This document shows, one piece after another, positions 55,278-64,000 of a DNA stretch of 64,000 bases (position 1 is the first letter of the stretch; every line of letters starts with the position of its first letter). The position numbers and the translations under genes were made by a program. The notes under the pieces were generated by a model, which searched no databases, was not told the DNA's origin, and worked only from the letters and a program-made list of their open reading frames with translations. Where the stretch lies: assembly GCF_016613475.2 (NCBI RefSeq), contig NZ_CP071517.1, positions 372,001 through 436,000 on the forward strand. The letters are read 5' to 3'. This stretch comes from Lysobacter arenosi. GTDB lineage: Bacteria > Pseudomonadota > Gammaproteobacteria > Xanthomonadales > Xanthomonadaceae.

Positions 55278-56924
55278 CTACCGCAGGGCGGCGCTCAACT
55301 TCGGGATCTCTTCGTTGAGCAGGCGGTCGTCGTCGCTGTAGTCGATGGGGACCTCGATCAGGTCGATGCCCGGTGTGTCCAGGGCACGCTGCAACATCGG
55401 CGCGAACTCGTCGGCGGAGGCGGGACGATGTCCGCGAGCGCCATAGCTTTGCGCATAGCGGACGAAGTCCGGATTGCCCAGGTCCATTCCGAAGCTCGGA
55501 TAGTCCTCGTGCGCCTGTTTCCACTTGATCATGCCGTAGGCATCGTCACGCAGGACCAGCACGGTGATGTCCAAGCCCAGGCGGACGGCGGTTTCGAGTT
55601 CCTGCGAATTCATCATGAAGCCGCCGTCGCCGCACACCGCGATCACGCGCCGGTCCGGGCAGACGATGCGCGCCGCGATCGCCGAGGGCAGGCCGGCCCC
55701 CATCGTCGCCAGGGCGTTGTCGAGCAGCAGCGTGTTGGGTTCGCGGCAACGGTAGCAGCGGGCGAACCAGAGCTTGTAGAGGCCGTTGTCGAGACAGACC
55801 ACGTCGCGCGCACCCATGACCTTGCGGACATCGGCAACCAGTCGCTGCGGTGCCATCGGGAAGCGGTCGGCATCGCTGCGGTCGACCAGGTTGGCCAGCA
55901 GCGCGGCGCGCACCCGGTCGAAGAAGCCGAAATCCCAGTGCGGCTGCGCCGTCAGCACCTCGCCGAGTTGCCAGACGGTATTGGCGATGTCGCCGACGAC
56001 TTCGATCTGCGGGAAGTACACCGCGTCGACCTCGGCGGATTCGTAATTGACGTGGATGACGGTGCGGCGTCCCTCGCGCATGAAGAACGGCGGCTTCTCG
56101 ATCACGTCATGGCCGATGTTGACGATGCAGTCGGCGGCATCGATCGCGCGGTGGACGAAGTCGTGATCCGACAGCGCCGCATTGCCCAGCCACAGCGGGT
56201 GCAGCTCGTCGATCACGCCCTTGCCCATCTGCGTGGTGAAAAACGGGATGCCAAGTTTGTCGATGAACGACCGCAGCTGGTGCGCGGTCGTCTTGCGATT
56301 GGCGCCGGCGCCGATCATCAGCAGCGGATGGCGTGACTGGCTGATCGCGGCGGCTGCGTGGGCGATGGCCTTGTCGTCGGCGATGGGGCGGCGCGAGAAG
56401 GAGGCGGGAATCACGCGCGCACTGGTGTCGTCGCCGGCGATGTCCTGCGGCAGCTCCAGGTGGGTGGCACCGGGACGTTCCTCCTCGGCGCGACGGAAGG
56501 CCTCGCGCACGCGCGCGGGAATGGCGTCGGCGGAGACAATCTGGCGCGTGTACTTGGTCAGCGGCCGCATCGTGTCGACCACGTCGACGATCTGGAAGTG
56601 GCCCTGGCGGCTGGTCTTGATCGGTTTCTGGCCCGTGATCATCAGCATCGGCATCGCGCCGAGCTGGGCGTAGGCGGCCGGCGTCACGAGGTTGGTGGCG
56701 CCGGGGCCGAGCGTCGACAGGCACACGCCGGCCTTCCCGGTGAGGCGGCCGTAGGTGGCGGCCATGAAACCGGCGCCCTGTTCGTGGCGCGTAAGCACCA
56801 GGCGGATGCGCGAAGTTCGCAGCGATTCGAGCAGGTCGAGGTTCTCTTCGCCCGGAATGCCGAAGACGTACTCCACGCCCTCGGCTTCGAGCGCGGCGAC
56901 GAACAGATCGGAGGCCTTGGTCAT
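55278..56924 (-). CDS. acetolactate synthase-like ThDP enzyme (catabolic type)
   Basis: The 548-residue product has the catalytic Glu in [16 protein letters not shown] and the ThDP/Mg motif GDGGFMMNS ... RDDAYGM. An Asp rather than Asn in the second half of the motif resembles catabolic (BudB/AlsS-like) enzymes that lack a regulatory subunit, and no ilvN/ilvH-like gene is adjacent. The ATG at 56924 has a GAGGAAG ribosome-binding site. Expected reaction: two pyruvate to acetolactate, but other 2-oxoacid decarboxylations are possible. Pairs with the downstream aldehyde dehydrogenase. Confidence 0.84.
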   Translation of the reverse strand: MTKASDLFVAALEAEGVEYVFGIPGEENLDLLESLRTSRIRLVLTRHEQGAGFMAATYGRLTGKAGVCLSTLGPGATNLVTPAAYAQLGAMPMLMITGQKPIKTSRQGHFQIVDVVDTMRPLTKYTRQIVSADAIPARVREAFRRAEEERPGATHLELPQDIAGDDTSARVIPASFSRRPIADDKAIAHAAAAISQSRHPLLMIGAGANRKTTAHQLRSFIDKLGIPFFTTQMGKGVIDELHPLWLGNAALSDHDFVHRAIDAADCIVNIGHDVIEKPPFFMREGRRTVIHVNYESAEVDAVYFPQIEVVGDIANTVWQLGEVLTAQPHWDFGFFDRVRAALLANLVDRSDADRFPMAPQRLVADVRKVMGARDVVCLDNGLYKLWFARCYRCREPNTLLLDNALATMGAGLPSAIAARIVCPDRRVIAVCGDGGFMMNSQELETAVRLGLDITVLVLRDDAYGMIKWKQAHEDYPSFGMDLGNPDFVRYAQSYGARGHRPASADEFAPMLQRALDTPGIDLIEVPIDYSDDDRLLNEEIPKLSAALR

Positions 56925-56990
56925 GCAACGCTTCCTCGGGCACGGTCCGCGCATCGTAGCGGGGGCCATGTGGTGCGATGCGTGATGGTC

Positions 56991-58361
56991 TCAGTCGTCC
57001 TTGGGTTCGACCCGCACCTGCAGCTGTCCGTCGCTCAGGCGTGCGGCCAGCCGGTCACCCGGCGCCGCATCGAGCACGCTGCGCACGACGCGGCCGTCGG
57101 GATGCTGCAGGATCGAATAGCCGCGCGCGACGGTCGCCAGCGGGCTCACCGCTTCGAGCGAGCGGGCCAGGCCGCGCAGGTGCATCGCGTCCTTGGCCAG
57201 GCGGCGGACGATGGCGGCCTGCGGACGTGGGCGCAGTGCCGCCAGACGCTCGCGCAATCGGGCGATGCGGCGCTGCGGGTGGGCGGCACGCAGCACCGCG
57301 TCGGCGTGGCGCAGGCGCGCGCGTTCGCGCTCGAGCTGCTGGCGCCAGGCGGCGTTGAGGCGACGCAGGGCTTCGCGCTGGCGGCGGCCGAGCGCTTCCA
57401 GGCGCGCCTGCGGACGCACGGCATTCAGGCGCAGCGCGGCGCGGTCGGCGCGCTGCATGGCCTGGCGCAGGCGTTGCGTGTGCAGGTTGCGCAGGCGCGA
57501 CTCGAGGATGCGCAGGCGATGCAGCAGGTCCTCGCGATTGGGCGCGAGCAGCTCGGCCGCGACCGACGGCGTCGGTGCGCGCACGTCGGCGGCGAAGTCG
57601 CTGAGGCTGAAGTCGGTCTCGTGGCCGACCGCCGACACGATCGGCACCGGCGAGGCCGCGATCGTGCGCGCCAGGCGCTCGTCGTTGAAGGCCCACAGGT
57701 CCTCGAGCGAACCGCCGCCTCGGGCAAGCACCAGCACGTCGTAACGTGCCGAGGCGATGGCCCGTTGCAGCATGGCCACGATCTGCGCCGCCGCGCCTTC
57801 GCCCTGGACCTGCACCGGCAGGACATCGGCCTCGACCAGCGGGAAGCGACGCGCCAGCACGCTCAGCACGTCGCGCACGGCGGCGCCGCTGGGCGAGGTG
57901 ATCACGCCGATGCGGCGGGCGAAGCGCGGCAGCGCTCGCTTGCGTTCGACATCGAACAGGCCTTCGGCGGCCAGGCGTGCGCGCAGCTCCTCGAACGCGC
58001 GCCGCAGCGCGCCTTCGCCAGCTTCTTCCAGATGGTCGAAGACCAGCTGGTACTCGCCGCGTGCCTCGTACAGCGTCAGGCGGCCGCGGCCGAGCACGCG
58101 CAGGCCTTCGCGCGGGACGAACTTCAGCCAGCTGCTCTTGGGGCGGAACATCGCGCAGCGGACCTGCGCACGCGCGTCCTTCAGGGTGAAATAAAGGTGC
58201 CCCGACGACGGCTTCGAGACATTGCCCAGCTCACCCTCGATCCAAACCTGCGGGAATGCTCCCTCCAGCAGGTCGCGCGCCAGCGTGTTCAGCTGGCTGG
58301 GCGTCAGCACCTGGTCGGAGCGGCCGGCGCCGGAGGTCGGTTCGGTGGGGTAATCGTTCAT
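56991..58361 (-). CDS. xseA: exodeoxyribonuclease VII large subunit
   Basis: XseA with XseB degrades single-stranded DNA. The 456-residue product has the N-terminal OB-fold ([24 protein letters not shown]), the catalytic domain ([60 protein letters not shown]) and a long coiled-coil region of arginine-rich helices, then GYSIL. The ATG at 58361 gives the usual N-terminal length. It is divergent from ispG; xseB is not in the window. Confidence 0.95.
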   Translation of the reverse strand: MNDYPTEPTSGAGRSDQVLTPSQLNTLARDLLEGAFPQVWIEGELGNVSKPSSGHLYFTLKDARAQVRCAMFRPKSSWLKFVPREGLRVLGRGRLTLYEARGEYQLVFDHLEEAGEGALRRAFEELRARLAAEGLFDVERKRALPRFARRIGVITSPSGAAVRDVLSVLARRFPLVEADVLPVQVQGEGAAAQIVAMLQRAIASARYDVLVLARGGGSLEDLWAFNDERLARTIAASPVPIVSAVGHETDFSLSDFAADVRAPTPSVAAELLAPNREDLLHRLRILESRLRNLHTQRLRQAMQRADRAALRLNAVRPQARLEALGRRQREALRRLNAAWRQQLERERARLRHADAVLRAAHPQRRIARLRERLAALRPRPQAAIVRRLAKDAMHLRGLARSLEAVSPLATVARGYSILQHPDGRVVRSVLDAAPGDRLAARLSDGQLQVRVEPKDD

Positions 58362-58416
58362 GGAGAGCGGCAGGGCACGGCCGGCCAAGGTAGCGCAGGG
58401 CAGGGTGCAGGTCACG

Positions 58417-58422
58417 TTACAA
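58417..58422 (+). promoter_or_regulatory. candidate -10 box of ispG
   Basis: TACAAT ends 8 nt before the ATG at 58431. If it is the -10 element, the transcript would begin at or near this codon and be leaderless. No clear -35 is seen. Confidence 0.4.
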
Positions 58423-58430
58423 TGGCGGCC

Positions 58431-59700
<1,270 letters not shown>

Positions 59701-59711
<11 letters not shown>

Positions 59712-60390
59712 GGGCGGCGACGCACTAACCCAGGAACTGCGCTACGGCGCAGGCGTGCTGCGCCAGTACGGCGGTCGGCTGCTGCTGGTGTTCATCGGCC
59801 TGCTGTTGCCGCTGTGGGGTTTCGCCGAACTGGCGGACGAAATCCACGAGCAGGAAGCGATCGTCTTCGACGAACCGATCCTGCATTTCGCCCATGACCT
59901 GGCCCGCGACGGCTTCGACCGTTTCTTCGTGCTGATCTCGCGGATCGGCTACCTGTGGGGCGTGGTGCCGTTCGACATCGCGCTGGTACTGGTGCTGACG
60001 CTGTTGCGCCGGTATCGCGAGGCCACCTTTGCCGCGATCGCGCTGGGCGGTTCGGCCCTGCTCAACATCGCGGCCAAGGCGGTGTTCGCAAGAGAGCGGC
60101 CGTCTTTGTGGGACTCGATCGCGCCGGAGCACAACTTCAGTTTTCCCAGCGGGCACGCGATGGGTTCGATGACGCTGGCCTGGGTGCTGGTGCTGCTGGC
60201 ATGGCGCACGCGCTGGCGCTGGCCGATGGTGGCGCTGATGCTGCCGTTCGTGGTGCTGGTGGGTTTGTCGCGCGTATACCTGGGCGTGCATTACCCGTCG
60301 GACATCCTCGCCGGGTGGGCGGCGGCGAGCGTATGGACGGTGGCCGTCTACCTGCTGGTGTACTGGGGTGGCTTGCGGCCGTGGCGTTGA
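59701..60390 (+). CDS. PAP2-family membrane phosphatase
   Basis: The 229-residue integral membrane protein has about five to six helices and the three PAP2 motifs: [20 protein letters not shown] and [16 protein letters not shown]. Likely substrates are phosphatidic acid, phosphatidylglycerol phosphate or undecaprenyl pyrophosphate. The GTG at 59701 overlaps the end of ispG by 11 bp; undecaprenyl-PP recycling would fit the neighbouring isoprenoid gene, but that is inference. Ends 1 bp from the convergent permease gene. Confidence 0.88.
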
Positions 60391-60391
60391 G

Positions 60392-61309
60392 TCACTCGCC
60401 CGGCACCGCCGCCGACGTCGGCGCGGCCGTCGCCGCGCGCCGCATCAGCACCGCCTCGCGGTGGGCGATATAGGCATTGGCCGACAGGATGATTGCGGCA
60501 CCGACCCAGGTCCAACCGTCCACGCTCTCGCCGAACCATAGCCAGCCCGCGGTCGCGACCAGCGGCAACTGCATGAAGCTGATCGGCGTAAGCGCCGAGA
60601 CTTCGCCGAGCTTGAGCGCGTGGGTCCACAACACCTGGCCACCGGTACCGAAGATGCCGGCGCCGATCACCCACAGCCAGGCGATTCCCTGCGGCCATTC
60701 CCACACCCACAGCGCCGGCAGCAGCGACATCGGTACCCAGAACAGATAGGTGTAAAGGACGATGGTGTTGGCCGCGTCCACCCGCGAGAGCTGCTTGATC
60801 TGGATCGCGACGACGCCGCTCAGCACCGCAGCCAGCAGTGCGATCAGCGTGCCCGTGCTGAACTCCGCCGAGCCCGGACGCACGATCACCAGCACGCCGA
60901 TGAAACCGATCGCCACCGCCGCCCAGCGCCGGGCGCGGACGTGCTCGCCGAGGAAGATTGCTGCTGCGATCGTCACGAACACCGGCGTGGAGTACGACAG
61001 CGAGATCGCCTGCGCCAGCGGCAAATGCCCGATCGCCCAGAAGCCGGCCAGCATCGAGCCGATGCCGATCGCGCAGCGGACGAAGTAGCGTGGCAGCTGG
61101 CGCGTGCGCAGCGAGGCGCGGTCGACGCCGGCGATCAGCGGCAGCACCGCCATCAGGCCGAACAGGTTGCGGAAGAACGCGATCTCGAACGTGTGCAGCG
61201 TCGCCGATGCCAGCCGGATGGTGATCGCCATCGCGCCGAAGCACAGCGTGCTGGCGAGCATGAAGCCCGCGGCGCGCATTGGTGTCGAGGTTGCTGCTAC
61301 TGCGTTCAC
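60392..61309 (-). CDS. DMT-superfamily (EamA) permease
   Basis: The 305-residue protein has ten predicted hydrophobic segments in two EamA repeats (AGFMLASTLCFGAMAITIRL; TGTLIALLAAVLSGVVAIQI). EamA proteins move metabolites or drugs across the inner membrane. The GTG at 61309 overlaps the murB stop by 4 bp (GTGA), so it is in the pyrD-murB transcript. Substrate unknown. Confidence 0.87.
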   Translation of the reverse strand: MNAVAATSTPMRAAGFMLASTLCFGAMAITIRLASATLHTFEIAFFRNLFGLMAVLPLIAGVDRASLRTRQLPRYFVRCAIGIGSMLAGFWAIGHLPLAQAISLSYSTPVFVTIAAAIFLGEHVRARRWAAVAIGFIGVLVIVRPGSAEFSTGTLIALLAAVLSGVVAIQIKQLSRVDAANTIVLYTYLFWVPMSLLPALWVWEWPQGIAWLWVIGAGIFGTGGQVLWTHALKLGEVSALTPISFMQLPLVATAGWLWFGESVDGWTWVGAAIILSANAYIAHREAVLMRRAATAAPTSAAVPGE

Positions 61310-62343
61310 CAGGCGGCGCCGATGACCCGCGGTTCTGGCTCGATGGCCACGTCGAAGCGCGCGCGCACCGAGTCGGCGATGCGCCGCGCCAGGTCGAGCA
61401 GCTGCTGGCCACTGGCATGGCCGTGGTTGACCAGCACTAGCGCATGCGTCGCGGCGACGCCGGCATCGCCGTCGCGGTGGCCCTTCCAGCCGCAGGCGTC
61501 GATGAACCACGCGGCTGACAGCTTGCGCGTGGCGGCATCGTTGCCACGGAACACCGGCATGGCCGGGTATTGCGCCTGCAACGCTTCGGCCTGGGCCAGC
61601 GCCACGATCGGATTCTTGAAGAAGCTGCCGGCGTTGCCGAGCACGGCGGGGTCGGGCAGCTTGCGGCGGCGGATCGCGATGACCGCATCGGCGACATCGC
61701 GCGGCGTCGGCGCGGTGATGCCCATCGCCACGATCTCGTCGCCGATGCCGGCATAGTCGAGTTTCAGCGACGGAGTGCGCGGCAGCGCGAATTCGACCGC
61801 GGTGACGATGTAGCGATCGGGTTCGTGCTTGAACACGCTGTCGCGGTAGGCGAATGCGCAGGCGTCCGCGTCGAGGAGATGGAACTGGCCAGTGCCCGGT
61901 TCGAAGGCCTCGACGGTGTGGATGAAATCGCGCACTTCCACGCCGTAGGCGCCGATGTTCTGGATCGGCGCGGCGCCGACGGTGCCGGGGATCAACGCGA
62001 GGTTCTCGAGGCCGGCCAGGCCCATCTCCAGCGTGTGCATCACGAAGCCGTGCCATTGCACGCCGGCATCGGCGCGGACGATGGCGACGCCGTCGTCGTG
62101 CAGCACGCGCACGTCCTCGCCGGTCAGTGCCAGTACCGCGGCCTCCGGGTTGCCGGCGAACAGCAGGTTGCTGCCGCCGCCTAGTACCAGCGGCGGACGT
62201 TCGCGGAATTCCGTTCGCGTGAACAGTTCCGGCAGGGCGCTCGCATCGCCCAGTTCCGCAAGCGAATGCGCGCGCGCCGCGACGCCGAAGGTGTTGCGAT
62301 GATCGAGCGGGGCATCGCGCAGGATGCGGACGGCCTCGCTCAT
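61306..62343 (-). CDS. murB: UDP-N-acetylmuramate dehydrogenase
   Basis: MurB reduces UDP-GlcNAc-enolpyruvate in peptidoglycan precursor synthesis. The 345-residue type I product has the FAD-binding [28 protein letters not shown], the active-site Ser in [10 protein letters not shown] and the terminal Glu in IEPEPRVIG. The ATG overlaps the pyrD stop by 4 bp (ATGA). Confidence 0.95.
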   Translation of the reverse strand: MSEAVRILRDAPLDHRNTFGVAARAHSLAELGDASALPELFTRTEFRERPPLVLGGGSNLLFAGNPEAAVLALTGEDVRVLHDDGVAIVRADAGVQWHGFVMHTLEMGLAGLENLALIPGTVGAAPIQNIGAYGVEVRDFIHTVEAFEPGTGQFHLLDADACAFAYRDSVFKHEPDRYIVTAVEFALPRTPSLKLDYAGIGDEIVAMGITAPTPRDVADAVIAIRRRKLPDPAVLGNAGSFFKNPIVALAQAEALQAQYPAMPVFRGNDAATRKLSAAWFIDACGWKGHRDGDAGVAATHALVLVNHGHASGQQLLDLARRIADSVRARFDVAIEPEPRVIGAAW

Positions 62344-63398
62344 ACGATCGGCGGCATGTTGCCCCGGCTCGGCGCTTCCTTGCGCCGGCGCATGGCCTCG
62401 ACGCATTCGTGCACCAGTGCCGGGCCACGGTAGACCAGGCCGGTATAGCACTGCACCAGGGTCGCACCGGCGGCCATCTTGGTCGCGGCGTCGGCACCGG
62501 AAAGGATGCCGCCGACACCGATCATCGGAATCGACTCGGGCAGGCGCGTACGCATCATCCGCAGCACCGCGGTCGCCTCGCCCATCAGCGGCCGGCCGGA
62601 CAGACCGCCAGTTTCGGAAGCATGCGGCGCGCCGTCGATGCCGATGCGCGAGACCGTGGTGTTGGTGGCGATGACGCCGTCGACATTGAGGTCGCCGAGC
62701 ACGCGCGCGGCCGCCTGGACATCGTCGTCGCTCAGGTCCGGGGCGATCTTGACCAGCATCGGCACGCGCTTGCCGTGCAATGCCCCCAGGCGCTCCTGCG
62801 CTTCGCGCAGGATCGACACCAGGCGCCGCAACGACTGCTCTTCCTGCAGCTCGCGCAGGCCGGCGGTGTTGGGCGAGGAGATGTTGACGGTGACGTAGTC
62901 GGCGAGCGGGTAGACGCGCTCGAGGCAGTGCAGATAGTCGGTTTCCGCCGATTCGTTCGGCGTGTCCTTGTTCTTGCCGATGTTGATGCCGAGCAGGCCG
63001 CCGCGACGGCGGGCCTTGCCGACATTGCGCACCAGTTCGTCGACGCCGCCGTTGTTGAAGCCGAGGCGATTGATCACCGCCTGCTGGTCGGGCAGGCGGA
63101 ACATGCGCGGCTTCGGGTTGCCTTCCTGCGCACGCGGCGTGACCGTGCCGACCTCGACGAAGCCGAAGCCCAGCGCCAGCAGCGCATCGATGTGCGCACC
63201 GTTCTTGTCCAGGCCGGCGGCCAGGCCGACCGGATTGGGAAAGGTCAGGCCGAAGGCGCGCGTCGGCAGCGGCGCCGGGCGGCGGCCCAGTAGCGGACTC
63301 AGCCCGCTGCGATAAGCCGCTTCCATCGCAGCGAGCGTGGCGCCGTGCGCCGTCTCTGCGTCCAGTCCGAACAGGAAGGGGCGGACGATGGAGTACAT
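62340..63398 (-). CDS. pyrD: dihydroorotate dehydrogenase (quinone), class 2
   Basis: PyrD oxidises dihydroorotate in pyrimidine synthesis, passing electrons to quinone. The 352-residue FMN protein has the class 2 amphipathic N-terminus ([18 protein letters not shown]), [13 protein letters not shown], the catalytic Ser in NISSPNT and GVGGI near the end. It starts 1 bp after the stop of the DUF4190 gene. Confidence 0.95.
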   Translation of the reverse strand: MYSIVRPFLFGLDAETAHGATLAAMEAAYRSGLSPLLGRRPAPLPTRAFGLTFPNPVGLAAGLDKNGAHIDALLALGFGFVEVGTVTPRAQEGNPKPRMFRLPDQQAVINRLGFNNGGVDELVRNVGKARRRGGLLGINIGKNKDTPNESAETDYLHCLERVYPLADYVTVNISSPNTAGLRELQEEQSLRRLVSILREAQERLGALHGKRVPMLVKIAPDLSDDDVQAAARVLGDLNVDGVIATNTTVSRIGIDGAPHASETGGLSGRPLMGEATAVLRMMRTRLPESIPMIGVGGILSGADAATKMAAGATLVQCYTGLVYRGPALVHECVEAMRRRKEAPSRGNMPPIV

Positions 63399-63399
63399 G

Positions 63400-63702
63400 T
63401 CAGTGCGCTCTCGGCAGCGTGATCTCGCGCACACCGTCCGAGAAGATCAAGCCGGTCCAGATCAGCAGGAACGTGACGACCGAGACAATCACCAGCAGCG
63501 AAGACCACCCCAGCACCAGCCCGATCACGGCCAGTACTTTGCCTTCGCGTTCGGGCGTCCGGCGCAGCTCGGCCTTGGCCAGGTGGCCGGTGACGATCGC
63601 CACCAGGCTGGCGACGATCGGGAGCGCGGTCCAGCCCAGCACACCGAACACCAGGCTGACGATGGCGAGCGTGCTGTTGTCGCGACGGACGACTGCTTGC
63701 AT
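63400..63702 (-). CDS. DUF4190-type small membrane protein
   Basis: The 100-residue product has two hydrophobic hairpin segments ([26 protein letters not shown] and [21 protein letters not shown]) separated by the typical [12 protein letters not shown] loop of DUF4190 proteins. Function unknown. It sits immediately before pyrD. Confidence 0.75.
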   Translation of the reverse strand: MQAVVRRDNSTLAIVSLVFGVLGWTALPIVASLVAIVTGHLAKAELRRTPEREGKVLAVIGLVLGWSSLLVIVSVVTFLLIWTGLIFSDGVREITLPRAH

Positions 63703-63734
63703 GCGGCGGGGTCCTGGTTCCGGTGGCGGGGCGG

Positions 63735-64000
63735 TCAGAGGTCGAACTTGATGCCCTGTGCCAGCGGCAGCGCGTCGGAGTAGTTGATGGTATTCGTCTG
63801 CCGGCGCATGTAGGCGCGCCATGCATCGGAACCCGACTCGCGACCGCCGCCGGTTTCCTTCTCGCCACCGAAGGCGCCGCCGATCTCGGCGCCGCTGGTG
63901 CCGATGTTGACGTTGGCGATGCCGCAATCGGAACCCGATGCCGCCAGGAACGCCTCGGCCGCCTTCAGGTTCTGGGTGAAGATCGACGACGACAGGCCCT
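63735..64000 (-). CDS. aldehyde dehydrogenase (ALDH7/AmaB-like), 3' end only
   Basis: Only the last ~87 residues are in the window; the rest lies beyond 64000 on this strand. The visible part reads [20 protein letters not shown], then [20 protein letters not shown], ending GIKFDL. This C-terminus is characteristic of ALDH7-type alpha-aminoadipate semialdehyde / L-piperidine-6-carboxylate dehydrogenases, which act in lysine degradation. The catalytic Cys is not in the window. Confidence 0.82.
   Translation of the reverse strand, partial: GLSSSIFTQNLKAAEAFLAASGSDCGIANVNIGTSGAEIGGAFGGEKETGGGRESGSDAWRAYMRRQTNTINYSDALPLAQGIKFDL

Noticed and set aside
55278..56924. Possible loss of the ThDP/Mg-binding Asn in the acetolactate synthase-like protein
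   Set aside because: The Asp at this place matches catabolic enzymes such as BudB, so it is a known variant rather than a defect.

Overview
The window is a GC-rich (roughly two-thirds G+C by eye), densely packed chromosomal segment with many GTG starts and 1-4 bp ATGA/GTGA overlaps. Gene content and order point to a Xanthomonadaceae/Lysobacteraceae gammaproteobacterium close to Lysobacter or Stenotrophomonas. The indicators are a fab cluster that runs on through pabB-pabC-mltG-tmk-holB into a PilZ protein of the XC1028 type, an Oar-like TonB receptor followed by TPR-sulfotransferases, a CRP/Clp-type operator and GTAG-type REP palindromes. This assignment is an inference; there is no rRNA in the window. 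I see no tRNA, CRISPR array, prophage or insertion sequence.

Layout. 1-1.7 kb: 3' part of a GT39 glycosyltransferase. 1.75-13.8 kb: yceF and a small membrane protein (minus strand), then yceD-rpmF-fabH-fabD-fabG-acpP-fabF-pabB-pabC-mltG-tmk-holB-pilZ (plus strand), covering fatty-acid initiation and elongation, p-aminobenzoate synthesis, glycan termination, dTMP supply and clamp loading. 13.9-15.9 kb: a fadB/fadJ-type beta-oxidation enzyme. 16.1-19.3 kb: rpoE-rseA-degP/mucD envelope-stress operon behind a sigma-E-like promoter. 19.5-25.2 kb: lepA, lepB, DUF4845, rnc, era, recO. 25.2-33.9 kb: receiver-Hpt protein, YdbH and a YdbL-like lipoprotein (envelope lipid transport), rlmD, CYTH phosphatase, DsbA-like protein, nagZ-hpt-mtnP. 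34-39.5 kb: cold-shock protein, AidB-like acyl-CoA dehydrogenase, HIT protein, unknown protein, MsbA-like ABC exporter, YigZ. 39.4-44.2 kb: an ECF sigma factor with a membrane anti-sigma-like partner, divergent from a GAF-GAF-GGDEF-EAL protein. 44.4-50.8 kb: Clp-type site, Oar-like TonB-dependent receptor and two tandem TPR-sulfotransferases. 50.9-57 kb: VWA lipoprotein, exported alpha/beta-hydrolase-like protein, aldehyde dehydrogenase and catabolic-type acetolactate synthase. 57-64 kb: xseA, ispG, PAP2 phosphatase, DMT permease-murB-pyrD, a DUF4190 protein and the 3' end of an ALDH7-type dehydrogenase.

Two themes stand out. First, a possible surface/export module: a perfect TGTGA-N6-TCACA palindrome precedes an Oar-like receptor and two paralogous TPR-sulfotransferases, next to a c-di-GMP turnover enzyme; in xanthomonads Clp is a c-di-GMP-responsive regulator. 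Second, six genes (lepB, DUF4845, aidB-like, ABC exporter, second sulfotransferase, VWA lipoprotein) carry small insertions that break otherwise conserved reading frames. Four of the seven insertions sit in CCCTGG/CCCAGG where the conserved frame predicts CCWGG, which looks more like systematic sequencing error at a possibly methylated motif than gene decay.
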